Shown here: piece after piece, positions 1-11,609 of the stretch
Layout: the number at the start of each line of letters is the position of its first letter
Position numbering within the stretch: the first letter of the stretch is position 1
Origin: Lepturacanthus savala
Lineage: Eukaryota > Chordata > Actinopteri > Scombriformes > Trichiuridae
Assembly (NCBI GenBank): GCA_030544235.1
Contig: CM060478.1
Location: 19,945,727 to 20,009,726 of the forward strand
Length of the DNA stretch: 64,000 nucleotides
Direction: 5' to 3'
Position numbers and translations under genes: made by a program
The notes under the pieces: generated by a model
What the model saw: the letters and a program-made list of their open reading frames with translations, nothing else
The model's database searches: none
What the model was told of the DNA's origin: nothing

Positions 1-3000
1 TTTGCCGATGATAACGCTGTTTTCCGGGATCAGGCTGATGGTAAAGTTTAGCTCTGTCTAGCTTACCTCTCCCTGCTACCTTTTTTCTGTTGTGCAAATG
101 CATGGATCACATAGTTCTAGTGCTAATCCGTAGAGAAGTTGTCAGGTTTGGATTTTGTTTGGACAACTGGCTCCTACTGTTCCCCAAATGCATTCCTGAT
201 TTCCATGCTTTATAGTTTATTAAATATCTTCTTGATTTCCAATTTGAATCATCCCATATACTTATTAGCACATGAACACTTGAATTGGCTTATGTGGTAT
301 TAGTTTATTCATAACATTTCATTCAGTCATTAATAGCAAATGAATTGTATGCTACAAATTGTGTATCCAGTTGTCACAAATGAGCAATATCCAGTGTAAA
401 ATCCAATTTAAGTGCATGTTATAACATACTGCTTTAAATATTTTCCAATGATGTCTGACTTAAGTTGAACTACTGTAACCCTGTAGAGTCTGCTTTCCTC
501 TGCTTATTTAGTTTAGCTCTCCTAGTTCTCCTCCAGTCCCTCTGAGCCTTCCTTGGATAGATGAGAGAATCTCTTCCTCTGCGAAACCAGACTGCCTCCT
601 CCTCCTCCTCCTCTTGTTCCTTCCGCCTCCCATCACCTTCTCACAGCAGTATCCACCTGTGATAATGGCATATAACAGCTCTTAACAAAATTAAGAGTTA
701 TGTATTGCCTTCCTCTCATCTGTACCTCACGTGACTCCTCCTCCTCAAATCCCCTCAGTCAGATCATTCATTCATTGTACTGTTGTTCAAGCATGTTTTA
801 CATTGAACTTTCATGTATTCTTTTTCCATTTTTTCCCTTATTCACTTTTTGTTTCTTCTGCATAAATTCCGCCTTCCTCCTTTCCCATAGCTGTGTGTGT
901 GATTATCCCTCTAACTCCTGGGAGTACTCAGGCTCCTTACATCCTGCAGACACCCACTCGCTTCTTTCCAACACCAACACCGTCACCCCCGCCCAGTCCC
1001 TTCACACCCACTGCAGAGCCTCACTACCCTCCCTTTTCCCCGCGCCGCTCCCCGAGTTACGAGTCCTCCATTTCGCTCAAAGATTTGGCACCTCCGGCGC
1101 CAGCTGGGCAGCGGTTCAACTTCCTCTGTCCTCCACGCCGATGCTTCATCCCACAGCTCAGTCTCACTGAGCCACGTCACTCCTCTTCCTTACCTTCCTT
1201 AGCCCGCCCGTCCTCCCCAATCCCCCTCATCACTTCACCATTACCTTTCTCGCCACCTGCAAACTCCCAGTCACCCACTCCTTCAGCTACATCTGTCCCG
1301 TCCTCACCCACCACTTTGCAATCAGAAGCAGTCATATCATCACTAAAAGTATCCAGATCTACCTCTGACCTGTCCTGTCACACTACTGAACCCGCACTCG
1401 CACCCGCCAGCCTTGCACCCTCGCCCGTCACCCCTAACATAGCAGAACCCAGCGACAGGCCTGTTTCACCCCTCCCCTCCTCGTCGTCGAGCAGGCTCCT
1501 GCCATCTTCTGTTACCGCCTCCCTGAGCAGGGAGTCTTTAGTGACTCAGTTGGCCGCCGCCTCCTCCTCGCGGCCCACCTCCCCTCTCTCCTTGTCTGCC
1601 CTCCCTATCATCTCTCCCTCTGGATCCCACTGTCCTAGCCCCGGCCCCTCCTCCCCTCCTCTCCGCTCCCTGTCTCCTTGTCCTTCTTGCCAGTGCACTT
1701 GTCCACCCTCTGTCACCCCGCCTCCCCCTCTTACCCATAATGACCCTTCTGCAATGGAAATATTTATTTAGCATGCTCTGTCTTTTATGTTGCTCCCCCT
1801 TTCTCTTCTTTTCCACCTCACATCTCTCATCTGTCAGCTATCTCATGTCAGCATGTACCAGTACACCCTGGCACATATTAATATCTTACACCCATCACAT
1901 CCCACGCTGCATGATTAATATGGCCTTACATGACTAATGCGTCTCACTTTCAACGTCTTAGCTCACCACAACATGTCAACAATCAACACTCTCTGAAAAT
2001 TTGTGATTTACTGTCAAATTGAATATGCTTTTTTCTTTTTTAATTATTATTATTTACTTTCGCTGAATGTGGAATTTTCAAATATAAACACTACCGTTCA
2101 AAAGTTTGGGGTCACTTAGAAATTGAAAAAACAAAAGCACTGTTTTTTTTCATTGAAGATAATTTTAAACTAATCGGAAATGCATTTTATGTATTTCTAA
2201 TGTGGTAAATGACTATTCTATCTGGAAATGTCTGTTTTTTGGTGCAATATCTACATAGGTGTATAGAGACCCATTTCCAGCAACTATCACTCCAGTGTTC
2301 TAATGGTACCATGTGTTTGCTCATTGGATCAGAAGGCTAATCGTTGATTCGAAAACCCTTGCGCAATCATCTTAGCACAGCTGAAAACTGTTTAAGTGGT
2401 TAGAGAACCTATAAAACTTTTTTTAGCTATGAAACAAAGTTTGAAGGTAAAAATGATTTCAAATACAATTATTATTTTAAATACGAATGATTATTTCTAA
2501 CCTTGTCAATGTCTTGACTATATTTTGTATTCATTTTACAAAATAAAAGTGTGACTTTTTTGGAAAACACCACAAAATCGTCTGGGTGACCCCAAACTTT
2601 TGAACGGTAATGTACAGTAAAATATATTTAATGCATTGCACTGCATATGTTTGTATTTCATATTGCCAACTGGTTGTCTGGATACATGCTTTACACTTCA
2701 GCCTCTGTGCCATTGCCTGTGTCATATATGCATGTGTCGGGGTGTGTGTGTGTGTGTGTGTGTAGCGGTGTGTTATGTTCTTTTGGAGCTTGCTTCGGTG
2801 TGTCTGTATGTTTCTACATTTGTCATCCTGTCACCTACAGATTATCACAGCATTCTAGCGGAGCTGCAGTCCCCTGCTGCACTGCACTCCACCCCCCACT
2901 TCCTGGAGCCCGAACTCCCCGTCACCCCCAACCCTTCCCTTGCCCACCAACACCACCACCATTACCCAGAACCAGACACCCCTTTGCTGGCCGACTCCCA

Positions 3001-6000
3001 GCCCCAGACCCTGCCATGGAGTCCGGAGATAGAGCCCGGTAGCAGAGAGCAAGGCGGCCCCCCTAGGAGTCCCCCCAGACCCCACGAGCTCGCCCTGTCC
3101 TTTCCGGTCTTTGAACTCCCCGACCCTGTCCCTTCCAAGATCAGGAAGCCCCACATCGCTCTGAACGATCAGCTGCTTTTGAGCGAGGAAGAAGACCGGT
3201 CTTGTCAAGGATTGGAGCTGAGCCACAGGCCCAAGTCACACGCCTTCCCTGCGGTCTGTGAGTTAGACATCGACATGGCTTACTCCACGTCATCCCCCTC
3301 GGTATCCTCAGTGTCATCGATGTCCCCTTCATCGCCTGACAGGGCACAAATGGGAGATGGAGGAGCACAGATTGATGCCCCCAATGGGGTACAAGAGGGC
3401 GTAGGTATGAAAGGGGGTGAAAAGGAAGTGACAGAAGAAACAGAGAAGGTTGCTGAGATGGTTGCAGTAGAGTTAGTTGAAGGAAACGAATTAGTGGAGA
3501 AGTGGGTAGAGCAGGACTTGATTAAAAATGTGGAAATGAAATGTGAAATGATCACAAAAGACAGGTCCAAGTTGGAAGAGGAAAATAACATTTTGGTGGA
3601 ACAGAAGGGGGGACCTGCAGAGGAGGAGAAAGATGCTGTAAATGAGCAGCATGTCCTTAATCAAGATGGGGATGAGGGGACAGTCTGTGAGGTGGAAGAG
3701 GTGAAAGATTCGCAGAATCTGCCAGAAGTGCAGCATCATTTAATAGAAATAGGGTATGGTGTGGAAAATGATAGAATAGAAGCAGAGACTGTCAAAGAGG
3801 GTACTGATGAAACACCTGAGGTACAAAAAGCAGACGGGAGCAATGAGGAAAGGGTCTATCAAGGTGACCTGGTAGATGAAACAGATGGAGGATTGCAATT
3901 CAAGGATGAAGGAGGGCCGTGTAGCAATAAAAGAAAGATTTCCTTGAAATCGGAAGGAGACGAGGTAGCCGAGGACCAGGCTATGACCGACCTCTCCCCT
4001 CAGGCCTGGGTTGAGCCTCTTTTGGAACGTCAGCCCAGTGAGTCTGGATCCAACGAGGAGGCGGATGAGGGCAATGGAGACAAAGAAAGCACGGGAGAGG
4101 CATTTGGATCTCTGTTGGAGGAGGTAAAGAATGAAAAAGAAGGCTCAGAGGACAAGGAGGAGGACAAAGAGACTACCAAGGCCAGGGTTCAGGAGATTCT
4201 CAATCAGGATGAACAGGCAGAAAAAGACGTGTGTTCACTTTCAGGTTGGCACAGTGACTCGTCCAGTGTCAACGTAGAACCGCCAACGCCAGGCCGTAGT
4301 GTCAGCTCAGACCTGCTCGACAGACGGGAAAGGTAAAAAAGTTAAAATTCTATGCGCTTCAAAGAGTAATCCTTAAAAAGACAGAAAAATATAACAGAAA
4401 TTAAAAATCTCAATGATCCCGCAATTACGATGCTGATCCTGAGTTTTTCATCCGACAGCCAAGAGAACTCGAGTGACTCCATCACCTCCTCGTCCAGAGG
4501 CGAATCAGGGAGGTCCCGGCAGAACGGAGACAACTCAAGGCACTCACCTCAGGGCGGCTCATCTGAGTCCTCGAACGGCAAAAAGGAAGAGGGAGCATTG
4601 GTGTCCGAGAAAAAAGTCCAGGTAATATTACAAATTATAACAAATATAATAAATAACAAAAATACCTTGGATTCCCTTTATTTTCCTGTTTTTATTAAAG
4701 TACCACATCTTACTGTGACTCCTGTGTCCTTGTAGCCTATTGTATAATTCCTGTTTAAGAAACATGAATTACTGTGTTGTATTATAGTCTTTTTTTAGAT
4801 GCCGCCAACCATGAAGCTGAAGGACATGAATGATGTCAAAAAAAATTCCGCAGCTAACAAATTCTCTTGCCTTTGCATGCTTTTCTTCTCCTGACTCCCG
4901 TAATATATTGATTATTTGAAATGCCTTCCCCCAGCAGCGAGTTAGTGTAGATTCCGGATCAGAAGAAGAACAGACCGTAACCACCAGAATCTTCAGGCGG
5001 CGCCTCATTTTGAAGGTACCCTGCAAGTTTGGAGCAGGGGCTGGCTTGGGCCTGGGTTTGGTTTTGGTTTTGGTTTGGTCTAGTTTCATTTGGTCAGTCT
5101 GATGTGCATCATAGTGGTTTTGCTTGGTGCAATGATAGTCATGCTCTCTTTTGTGTGTGTGGGCATATGGTGCATACAGTAGATGTTTGTGTACATGTAC
5201 TCCTAAGTATGTCTTCACAGTTCATGGTACCTCATTACCATGCTGTAATGACTGGCTATAGACTAACCTAGTGCCCTGGCTCTGTATGACAAAGCTCTTC
5301 ATTTCTTTTGAGGTGGTGTTTTGGTGTGGTGGTGAAGGTTTGATATTTGAGTTGGTCATTTTTGGTGTCATTATCAATGTGGTAACCACACACAATTGCA
5401 GGGAGAAGAAGCAAAGAATATTCCCGGCGAAACTATGACAGAGGAGCATTACATGGACCGAGATGGTAACCTCGTCAGTAGAAAAGTAACGTATAACTCA
5501 TCATTTCCATTTCCCATTCAGCAACACAATAGAACCTGTTACGGGGCGAGAGGATTAACAGTTGTATACAAACAGACACCATCAGATTTGTCTTCCTCGG
5601 GCAGGTTATCAGGAAGGTCATCCGGCGGGTGTCCACTCCGACCCCAGAAAACCAAGGAGGCGACAGGTGGCACCAAGACCTTCAGCATAGTCCCACTCTG
5701 CAAGAAGAAGAGCCAGAGGTTGGCATAAAGGAAACCTTTAACAATGATCCAGGGTTCAAAGTCTAACCTTAATGTGATGCCTGGACCATTGTTATGCCCT
5801 TGTCCTAACAGTAATTTAGTGAAAGAAATTTGAGCAAAGCTTATAATTAATGAATTTCATTGATATGCGAAATAACAACAACAGAGTGGGAATTAATAGC
5901 TAAGAACATGAGGTTTTGGGTTCAAATATTTTACTTTATTGGTGTTTTCAGACAAGCAGATGCGTAACATATGCAGTATGTGGTGTTGGCATGCATGTGG

Positions 6001-6656
6001 ATGAAATGCTTTTCCTAACTAACGTTTATTGAGGGGAAATTAGATTTGATTATACTTTCCTCCAGTGGTGCAGGTGATTTTTTTGTATTTGATTTGGAAT
6101 AACTCCTCTATCACTTTTCTGGGCAAAAATGCAAAAACATTAATTCTGCCATTCGAGGTGCAACCTTGCATGTTGACACTGTGTGGTGTCCATTGTCTTT
6201 TCATAACAAAGGGGATGCTGAGTGTGTGGTTTTAATGGTCTGCTGCCACAATTCTGGTTATCTTTTTAAAATGTTTGATTGATTAGTAAACAGTGTGACT
6301 GATGAGCGCTGTGATTCTGCTGTGAAAATGCAATCCATCTCCTTTGTTTCTAACTCTTTGCCTAATTACATAATTTTTTGGCTTCCAGGTGTCTGGTTGG
6401 TGTGTGGCTTAAATATATTCCCTAACAACAAATTTACTACTAACACTTGCTAGTTTCAGATCGCTGTTGCTCCGGTGTGTGGAGTGTTGCTTTTATATTT
6501 TCATTTTCATGGTCCAAACCATTTTTGGGTTTGGACTTCAGAAGGTAAAAATATCAACTGCATTTCTGTGTGTTTTGTGTTTTCCAGCAAGAAGGTTCAA
6601 GGAATAGCCGGCGAAAGGAGGATAGAAGGTCTGGAGATAAAAAGCACCACTCATAG
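1..6656 (+). CDS. ank3: Ankyrin-3 (ankyrin-G), 3' part only: C-terminal regulatory region after the death domain
   Basis: Ankyrin-G ties membrane proteins to spectrin at axon initial segments, nodes and epithelial lateral membranes; only its C-terminal tail is in the window. Exons by splice sites and phase: 1-40, 2841-4332, 4459-4621, 4938-5015, 5402-5485, 5605-5718 and 6588-6656 (stop TAG 6654-6656), 679 codons plus stop, frame intact. Exon 1-40 reads FADDNAVFRDQAD, like the segment just after the human ANK3 death domain (recalled from memory), and joins in phase to DYHSILAELQSP. The tail has repeated basic RR/RK motifs: FRRRLILKGEEAK, EEHYMDRDGNLVSRKV, then IRKVIRRVSTP, as in ankyrin C-termini. 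It ends KKHHS, resembling the ANK3 terminus KKSHS. ANK1 and ANK2 share the tail motifs, but synteny with ccdc6 and slc16a9 favours ank3. Whether it is the ank3a or ank3b copy cannot be told. The 5718 donor (GTTGGC) is weak, so the last join is the least certain. Confidence 0.9.
891..1771 (+). CDS. ank3: Possible alternative terminal exon of ank3, Pro/Ser-rich
   Basis: An open frame of about 293 codons follows a strong pyrimidine-rich acceptor (ccttcctcctttcccatag, 872-890). It joins exon 1-40 in the correct phase (phase 1) and ends at TAG 1769-1771. The product would be almost entirely Pro, Ser, Thr and Ala, with short basic patches such as SPRRSPSYESS. I saw no convincing phase-1 donor inside it, so it would be an alternative last exon, not a cassette. 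Against it: the stretch is C/T-rich, which lowers stop frequency in every frame (another frame is also open from 700 to 1170), and I do not recognise a homologue. Treat as a candidate only. Confidence 0.4.
2088..2614. mobile_element. Tc1/mariner-type MITE with inverted ends, in an ank3 intron
   Basis: The left end reads ACTACCGTTCAAAAGTTTGG and the right end is its reverse complement (CCAAACTTTTGAACGGTAAT), about 527 bp apart, with TA next to both ends. It contains no transposase frame. The same terminal sequence recurs at 7982-8237 and in truncated form at 35153-35380. This is a very common teleost non-autonomous family. Confidence 0.8.
2740..2763. repeat. GT microsatellite upstream of ank3 exon 2841
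   Basis: About ten GT units, roughly 80 bp upstream of the splice acceptor. Simple sequence; no other content seen. Confidence 0.9.
2841..4332 (+). CDS. ank3: Large acidic exon of ank3 (about 497 codons)
   Basis: Acceptor tcacctacag at 2831-2840 and donor AG|GTAAAA at 4332. The first residues (DYHSILAELQSP...HSTP) align in spacing with the human ANK3 segment following the death domain (YPSFQVELETP...YYTP, recalled). Pro- and His-rich sequence gives way to a long Glu/Asp/Lys-rich stretch (roughly codons 180-450). It ends with SLSGWHSDSSS and SDLLDR, which resembles the SSLAGWQNE...GGLLDRL segment of mammalian ankyrin-G. The flanks are therefore conserved and the acidic middle looks like lineage-specific, probably disordered filler. 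No domain is visible in that part. Confidence 0.88.
5605..5766 (+). CDS. ank3: ank3 alternative terminal exon form (read-through to TAA 5764-5766)
   Basis: If the weak donor after codon ...EEEPE (GTTGGC at 5719) is not used, the frame runs on for 15 codons (VGIKETFNNDPGFKV) to TAA at 5764-5766, giving a 672-codon tail in this window. If it is used, the exon joins in phase 0 to 6588 and the protein ends QEGSRN...KKHHS. Both ends are open and in phase, so two C-termini are possible. Transcript data would decide. Confidence 0.5.
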   Translation, partial: VIRKVIRRVSTPTPENQGGDRWHQDLQHSPTLQEEEPEVGIKETFNNDPGFKV

Positions 6657-6922
6657 GGATGGTTGTGCTCTGCCAGGTATGGTAGCTCACTGCCCTTCAC
6701 TGTAATACAACCATTTTTTTCCCTTGCCTTTGTTGTATGTATTGTGTTGGACACATTGTCTTTAACTTTTGCTACTCTGTTCAGTGCCTCTTTAGCATAG
6801 TCTGTTCTCTAGTCAACTCTTATTGTCTTCAAAACATTCAGCTCTACTATTGTCAGGTCCCATACTCTATCCTATAGTACTGCAGTACACTGCACCTAAT
6901 GACACTTACTTCTGCTTTTGCC

Positions 6923-7407
6923 TTAAAAGGAATAGTTCAACATTTTTGGAAACGTAATTCACTTTTAAAAAAAATGCATGCAAGTTTTAATTAACACATT
7001 GTCTCTTGCTGCAGTTACATGCTGTAGCTGTTTGTCGTGACTTCCTCGTGAGTCACGATGTCATTGTGAAGTTGCCGGGCAACCAGCACAGTCTCTCCAC
7101 TGAAGAGGCAGATGGATAAACTGTTGTCCATCAAGGAACAGTCACAGCACACAACTTTCTGTGAAGCAAAAAATTTTCTGATGAGCTAATTAAACAAAGA
7201 AGATCCATTATATTAATAAGTGATCTTAACAGACCAGACTAGCCGTATTTCCCTGCCTCTGGTCTTTAAGCTACTATATTCGTCTCTTGGCTCCAGCTCC
7301 AAACCCGATACACAGACATTAGGGTAGGGTTTTTTTTCTATCCTTTCAAGTGTCAGCAAGAAAAATAAGTAAGCACATTGCCCCAAACTGTCAAACTACT
7401 CCTTTAG
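6923..7407. mobile_element. TTAA-flanked palindromic MITE of teleost type
   Basis: The left end is TTAAAAGGAATAGTTCAACA and the right end is the near inverse (CTGTCAAACTACTCCTTTAG). These match the widespread fish repeat whose ends read GGAATAGTTCGACATTTTGG and its complement. The interior has no coding sequence. It lies in the ank3 intron before the last exon. Confidence 0.7.
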
Positions 7408-7981
7408 TTGATCTGTTTCTGGCAGACGAACTCAAAAGTGCAAAAGGCTGACTGATGTCTGAGTCTGGTTATCCCCTGGCAACATTTCTGCCCTGTGTGT
7501 TTTCTGAGTGTGTGTGAATGGGGAACACTTACAAAGGGGAACAGGGGCGATAGGCAGTACACAACTCAGCATTACATTGTTCCACCGATGCCCTCCGTGC
7601 CTGTTTTTGTTCACTAAATCCCCAACTAACAACAGCATTGTAGCATCCAGAAAGAGGTTGTTATCCCACCAGCCAAACTGTTAATCCCTGCTGCTGTACA
7701 CCCTTATGTTACATTCGCAGTGAATCATTCCATCTGTACAAAAACTGACTTAGAAATAATATGCGAAGCCTGGCAAAGGGTTTCTATGGTAACAAGAGGT
7801 CACCATAACAACCCACGGTCCATCAGGTCTTGTCACCATGTTATCATTCAAAGATCAGGATTGAGATTCGAAGAAGTCTTTTTCTCGTGTAGAAACATTT
7901 AAGCATGAAAGTTTGCGGTTTGATATTGAATGTAATCAAATTATTAACATGGGTTATGAAATATCATTCTTGCCAAACATA

Positions 7982-8237
7982 TGCTACTGTTTAAAAGTTT
8001 GGGATCACTTAGAAATTAAACTAATCAGAAATACACTCTATACATTGCTAATGTAGTAAATGACTATTCTAGCTGCAAGTGTTTGGTTTTTGGTGCAATA
8101 TCTACATAGGTGTATAGAGGACCATTTCCAGCAACTATCACTCCAGTGTTGCAATGGTACAATGTGTTTGCTCATTGTGTCAGAAGGACAGAAACAAAAA
8201 ATTGTCTGGGTGACCACAAACTTTTGAACGGTAATGT
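7982..8237. mobile_element. Internally deleted copy of the same Tc1-type MITE
   Basis: Starts ACTGTTTAAAAGTTTGGGAT and ends CAAACTTTTGAACGGTAATG. It shares the interior segments of the 2088-2614 copy (TGGTGCAATATCTACATAGG, CAACTATCACTCCAGTG) but lacks about 270 bp of the middle-right part. It lies just upstream of the ank3 3' UTR exon. Confidence 0.78.
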
Positions 8238-8289
8238 AATAATTCTAGTTATGATCCACTAACCTGATGTATTATTTTGTGTCTTACAG

Positions 8290-9275
8290 ATGTACAGGAA
8301 CCGTGATAGACGTTTCCAGGGAATAGGTGTTACAGAAGACTGGAGAGTTCCAGTAGGAGGACTTCAGGCAAGGGTCCAGTGTGCAACTTTCTGCTTCAAA
8401 CAAATGGGTTTTCACGTGAGAGGAGTCGACCCTTCTGACTTACGCATGAGCATGAAAAACTCACTCCCCGTCAATCAAAAGGACCCGGGAGGTTTTCACT
8501 TTCTGACTGCGGACCCGTGGACAATGATTCTGCTTCCTGTTTTTGTGTGAAACGATACGTGCCATCGGTCCACCAGCGTTGTGAGCTTTCAAGGAGCATC
8601 GTTTCGTTGTTGAGAACGACAGACTCCGATTACTGACGACCACACAGGTGCAACTGTGACCAAAGATGGCACAAGAGCTCGATCCACGTGGTGGGTGGAA
8701 AAAGTATGAAGTAGACACAAATAACACAACAACAACAACAAATCTAACGGAACACTTCAACCAACTTCAACACTCGCCTTATAGTTTTTTCTTGAACCCA
8801 TTGTTGTCAGGATGTAAATTGTTTGGGAATTTTTTTCTTCCTTTTTAAAACTTAAACTAACAAAAAAGCTTTTTTCTGTATATAGAATTACAATGTGTAA
8901 AATTCTTAAAAAAAAAAAAAAAAACAAAGGATACGGTTGAGAACGCACTGAGGAGAGTAACCTTTTCAAGTGCTTTCAAAATGTATTGAAGCAGTTCCAC
9001 TTTTAAAGATTTGAGTGTAACACAGGTTCTTGTATAATTAATTATTAGAGCAGGTATAATGTTTGTACATGAAAAAAAGCTGGTTTGATTTTAACAGATG
9101 AAATTTCCAGAAAAATCTAATTTCAGTAATTCCCAAAGTGGGAATGGATCTAATCCTGCAAAACAGCCTTTCAGAGTACTCATATTTTCATGCATGCTGT
9201 TCACATTATTTTACGTACAATTTTTACAAGTTTGCAAACACTGTATTCAAATGACAAATAAAACCCTTTATCTGT
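8290..9275 (+). other. ank3: ank3 3' untranslated terminal exon with poly(A) signal
   Basis: The exon 6588-6675 ends at a good donor (CAG|GTATGG) just after the stop codon. The next clear acceptor is tgtcttacag ending at 8289. The sequence after it is AT-rich and has an AATAAA at 9257-9262, the best poly(A) signal before ccdc6. An 86-codon open frame starting at 8290 is probably chance: it is not in phase with the ank3 frame. Confidence 0.6.
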
Positions 9276-11600
9276 GTACACGTATAGCCCTAACATTTGT
9301 CACCGATTTTATATTTTAAATTGACAAAGGATACCATTAAAGTATTTATCATGCTGGGGGTGAGGATGAAAAAAGTTCTATAGCTTCTTGAGGGTGTGAT
9401 GTCTTGTCTGTCTATGTGAAACCGGAGGACAGCTTCTGCTACAAGAACGAAATTACCTGAATGTAAATGCTAGTAGGCTGGCTCGCTGTAAAATTATAAC
9501 TGTATTGTGCGTATTGGCTATAAGGTGTAGGAGTCTCTGTACACTGTTAGTCTGTTTGTAATCATTTTAGCAGTGTGTCACTTTGGTTTTTTAACGGCTG
9601 CTGTGGTATTAAAGGAAAACTGGGGCATTTCATTTTGAATTTTTTGGTGAAGTATTTCCTTAATTTAAAAAAACCCTACTCACATTAAGGATACATAAAG
9701 ACATTATTTGATTGTAGTTCTAAATAGCATATTGTATGACAAAAACACTGGATGGTCGAAAACAATTATTTAAGCATTAAATAAATTGTGTTTAACTCTG
9801 AAACTGTGTGATCTTTTTAGGCTTGAGAGTCTGTATATGCAGTGTCGAATAGAATTGTTTTCACTAGCTCATTGGCAACCTTTACTTTACAATACATGAG
9901 GAATTATCTTTGTATTGGTTTTCATTAGATGCCCATGTAGTTCAAGTGTGGTGTTCTACTGGTGCGATGGCTCAGTATGCTGATGTCTATGCTGTGGACA
10001 TGAAAACTATGTAACTTTTTTGGGGGGGAGGGCTGGGATAAAGGAAGCCAGGAAGGGTGCTGTACACATCCCCTTATTCTACTATTGTCAATCAGGGGGT
10101 AGAGGATCCTTTGATATGGTTGAATTATCAATTTTGTCAATTTTGTTTGATATGTGTTTTCACCTGAGAAGATTTTTTGATGTACAATTCTTACTAACAG
10201 AGTGAAGCCATTGAAATGTATTCTAGCACTTTGGTTATTCAAGGTCTTTTAGAGGCTATAGCAGCAATGATGCCACCACAAATGTTTCAGACGTCTTTAA
10301 GAAAAAAATCAACCTAAAAATTAAAAAAAAAATAAATAAAAATGCATTGATTTCTCAATACGATTGTTTCTCTCCTTGTCTTTGTGTCCTTGTTTTTATT
10401 TTTTTTTTTATGACGTAATGAACTGGCAGCAGCTTAACAGTGTAATGAGAGACTGTGTCCTTCAACCTGTTATGTGTTTCTTTCCCACCAAAGTGTCCTT
10501 GAGAAAGAATCTCTGGGGCTGGTAGGAGGCCACAGCACCAGATTCCTATGAGGATATTGCTGTGTGATAACAGATAAAATGGGAAAAAGAAACTTTAAAG
10601 GAGTCAGACCTAGTCTGGGCTCTCAGAGTAGATATTAAAAAAATCTTTTTGCAAGGGATATTGCTAATTTGTAAAAGTACTCATTACTATTATAACACCC
10701 TGGGACAAAATTGTATCAAAATACAATATTACAATATTTTTTACTTATTACTAAAACAACCTAACAAATGTATTACAACCAAATACATATATAATCATTC
10801 AAACAATAATCAGATAAACACTTCACAAATTCCTTACAACCAAATACAAATAAACAAACAAGTTGACAGCCCAAATATCTCTGGATGTTGCATTTTAATC
10901 TAATTTATCCATGACTAGTTTTGAACAATATTTTAAATCTCTGAATAGTGTCACTTTGTTCTTCTTAATTAAATGCATTGTTCTCTAGTGATTATTTTTA
11001 TTCTTGATTTTATAAATATAAAAACTCTTTTAAGTTCGTCTTGTGATTTCTTTCTTCAAACATGTTTAGAATCTGTCTGGGTAACAATCTTGAATGTGCT
11101 TTGTACATTACTTGTCCAATTCTGTAATCAGTAAAAATCACAAAAACAAAATCTGAATTATTTTTAATGTAATAAACAAGCTGTTAGGAGATGTACAGAA
11201 CAATGATGGAATAGTAAAACATATATACATAAGATATATACACATATAACTAGTAAACTAGTTAACTTCTAAACTTCTACCCAATTAATTACCAGTAACT
11301 ACCTGTACATTTACTCAAGTGTGGCTTTTGGTTCCTTCATACACCATAAGTGTAGATTTCAGGGGATGTGAGGATACAGACATTTGCATTGCTAACAAAA
11401 AATGAAGAAGCAGAAGAGAGTAAATCATGCCTCTATGTGCTGACTCAGCAGGGAGAATACAGGAGAATACACATCTGAAAGCAGCACAGAAATGCACTGT
11501 ATTCCTTTATCTTCTGAATGGTCACCTGAGGTGTCCTCATTGTGTGCTTTTGTTTAATCAATAAAGACATTTCCATCATAAAAATGGTGTATGAAATCCA
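9276..11600. other. Intergenic DNA between ank3 and ccdc6
   Basis: AT-rich sequence with short A and T runs and no supported gene on either strand. Short open frames here show no codon bias, splice signals or recognisable product. A second AATAAA-like cluster near 9780-9790 could be a distal ank3 poly(A) site. Confidence 0.5.
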
Positions 11601-11609
11601 CCAGAATGC

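Noticed and set aside
532..690. Possible extra ank3 exon (PLSLPWIDERISSSAKPD...)
   Set aside because: An acceptor and open phase-1 frame exist, but the peptide becomes a Leu run from a CTC repeat and the only donor is weak. Direct joining of 40 to 2841 gives a sequence that parallels human ANK3.
8290..8550. 86-codon open frame at the start of the last ank3 exon
   Set aside because: The ank3 frame stops in the previous exon, and no reading phase from upstream continues into this frame. It looks like chance in 3' UTR.
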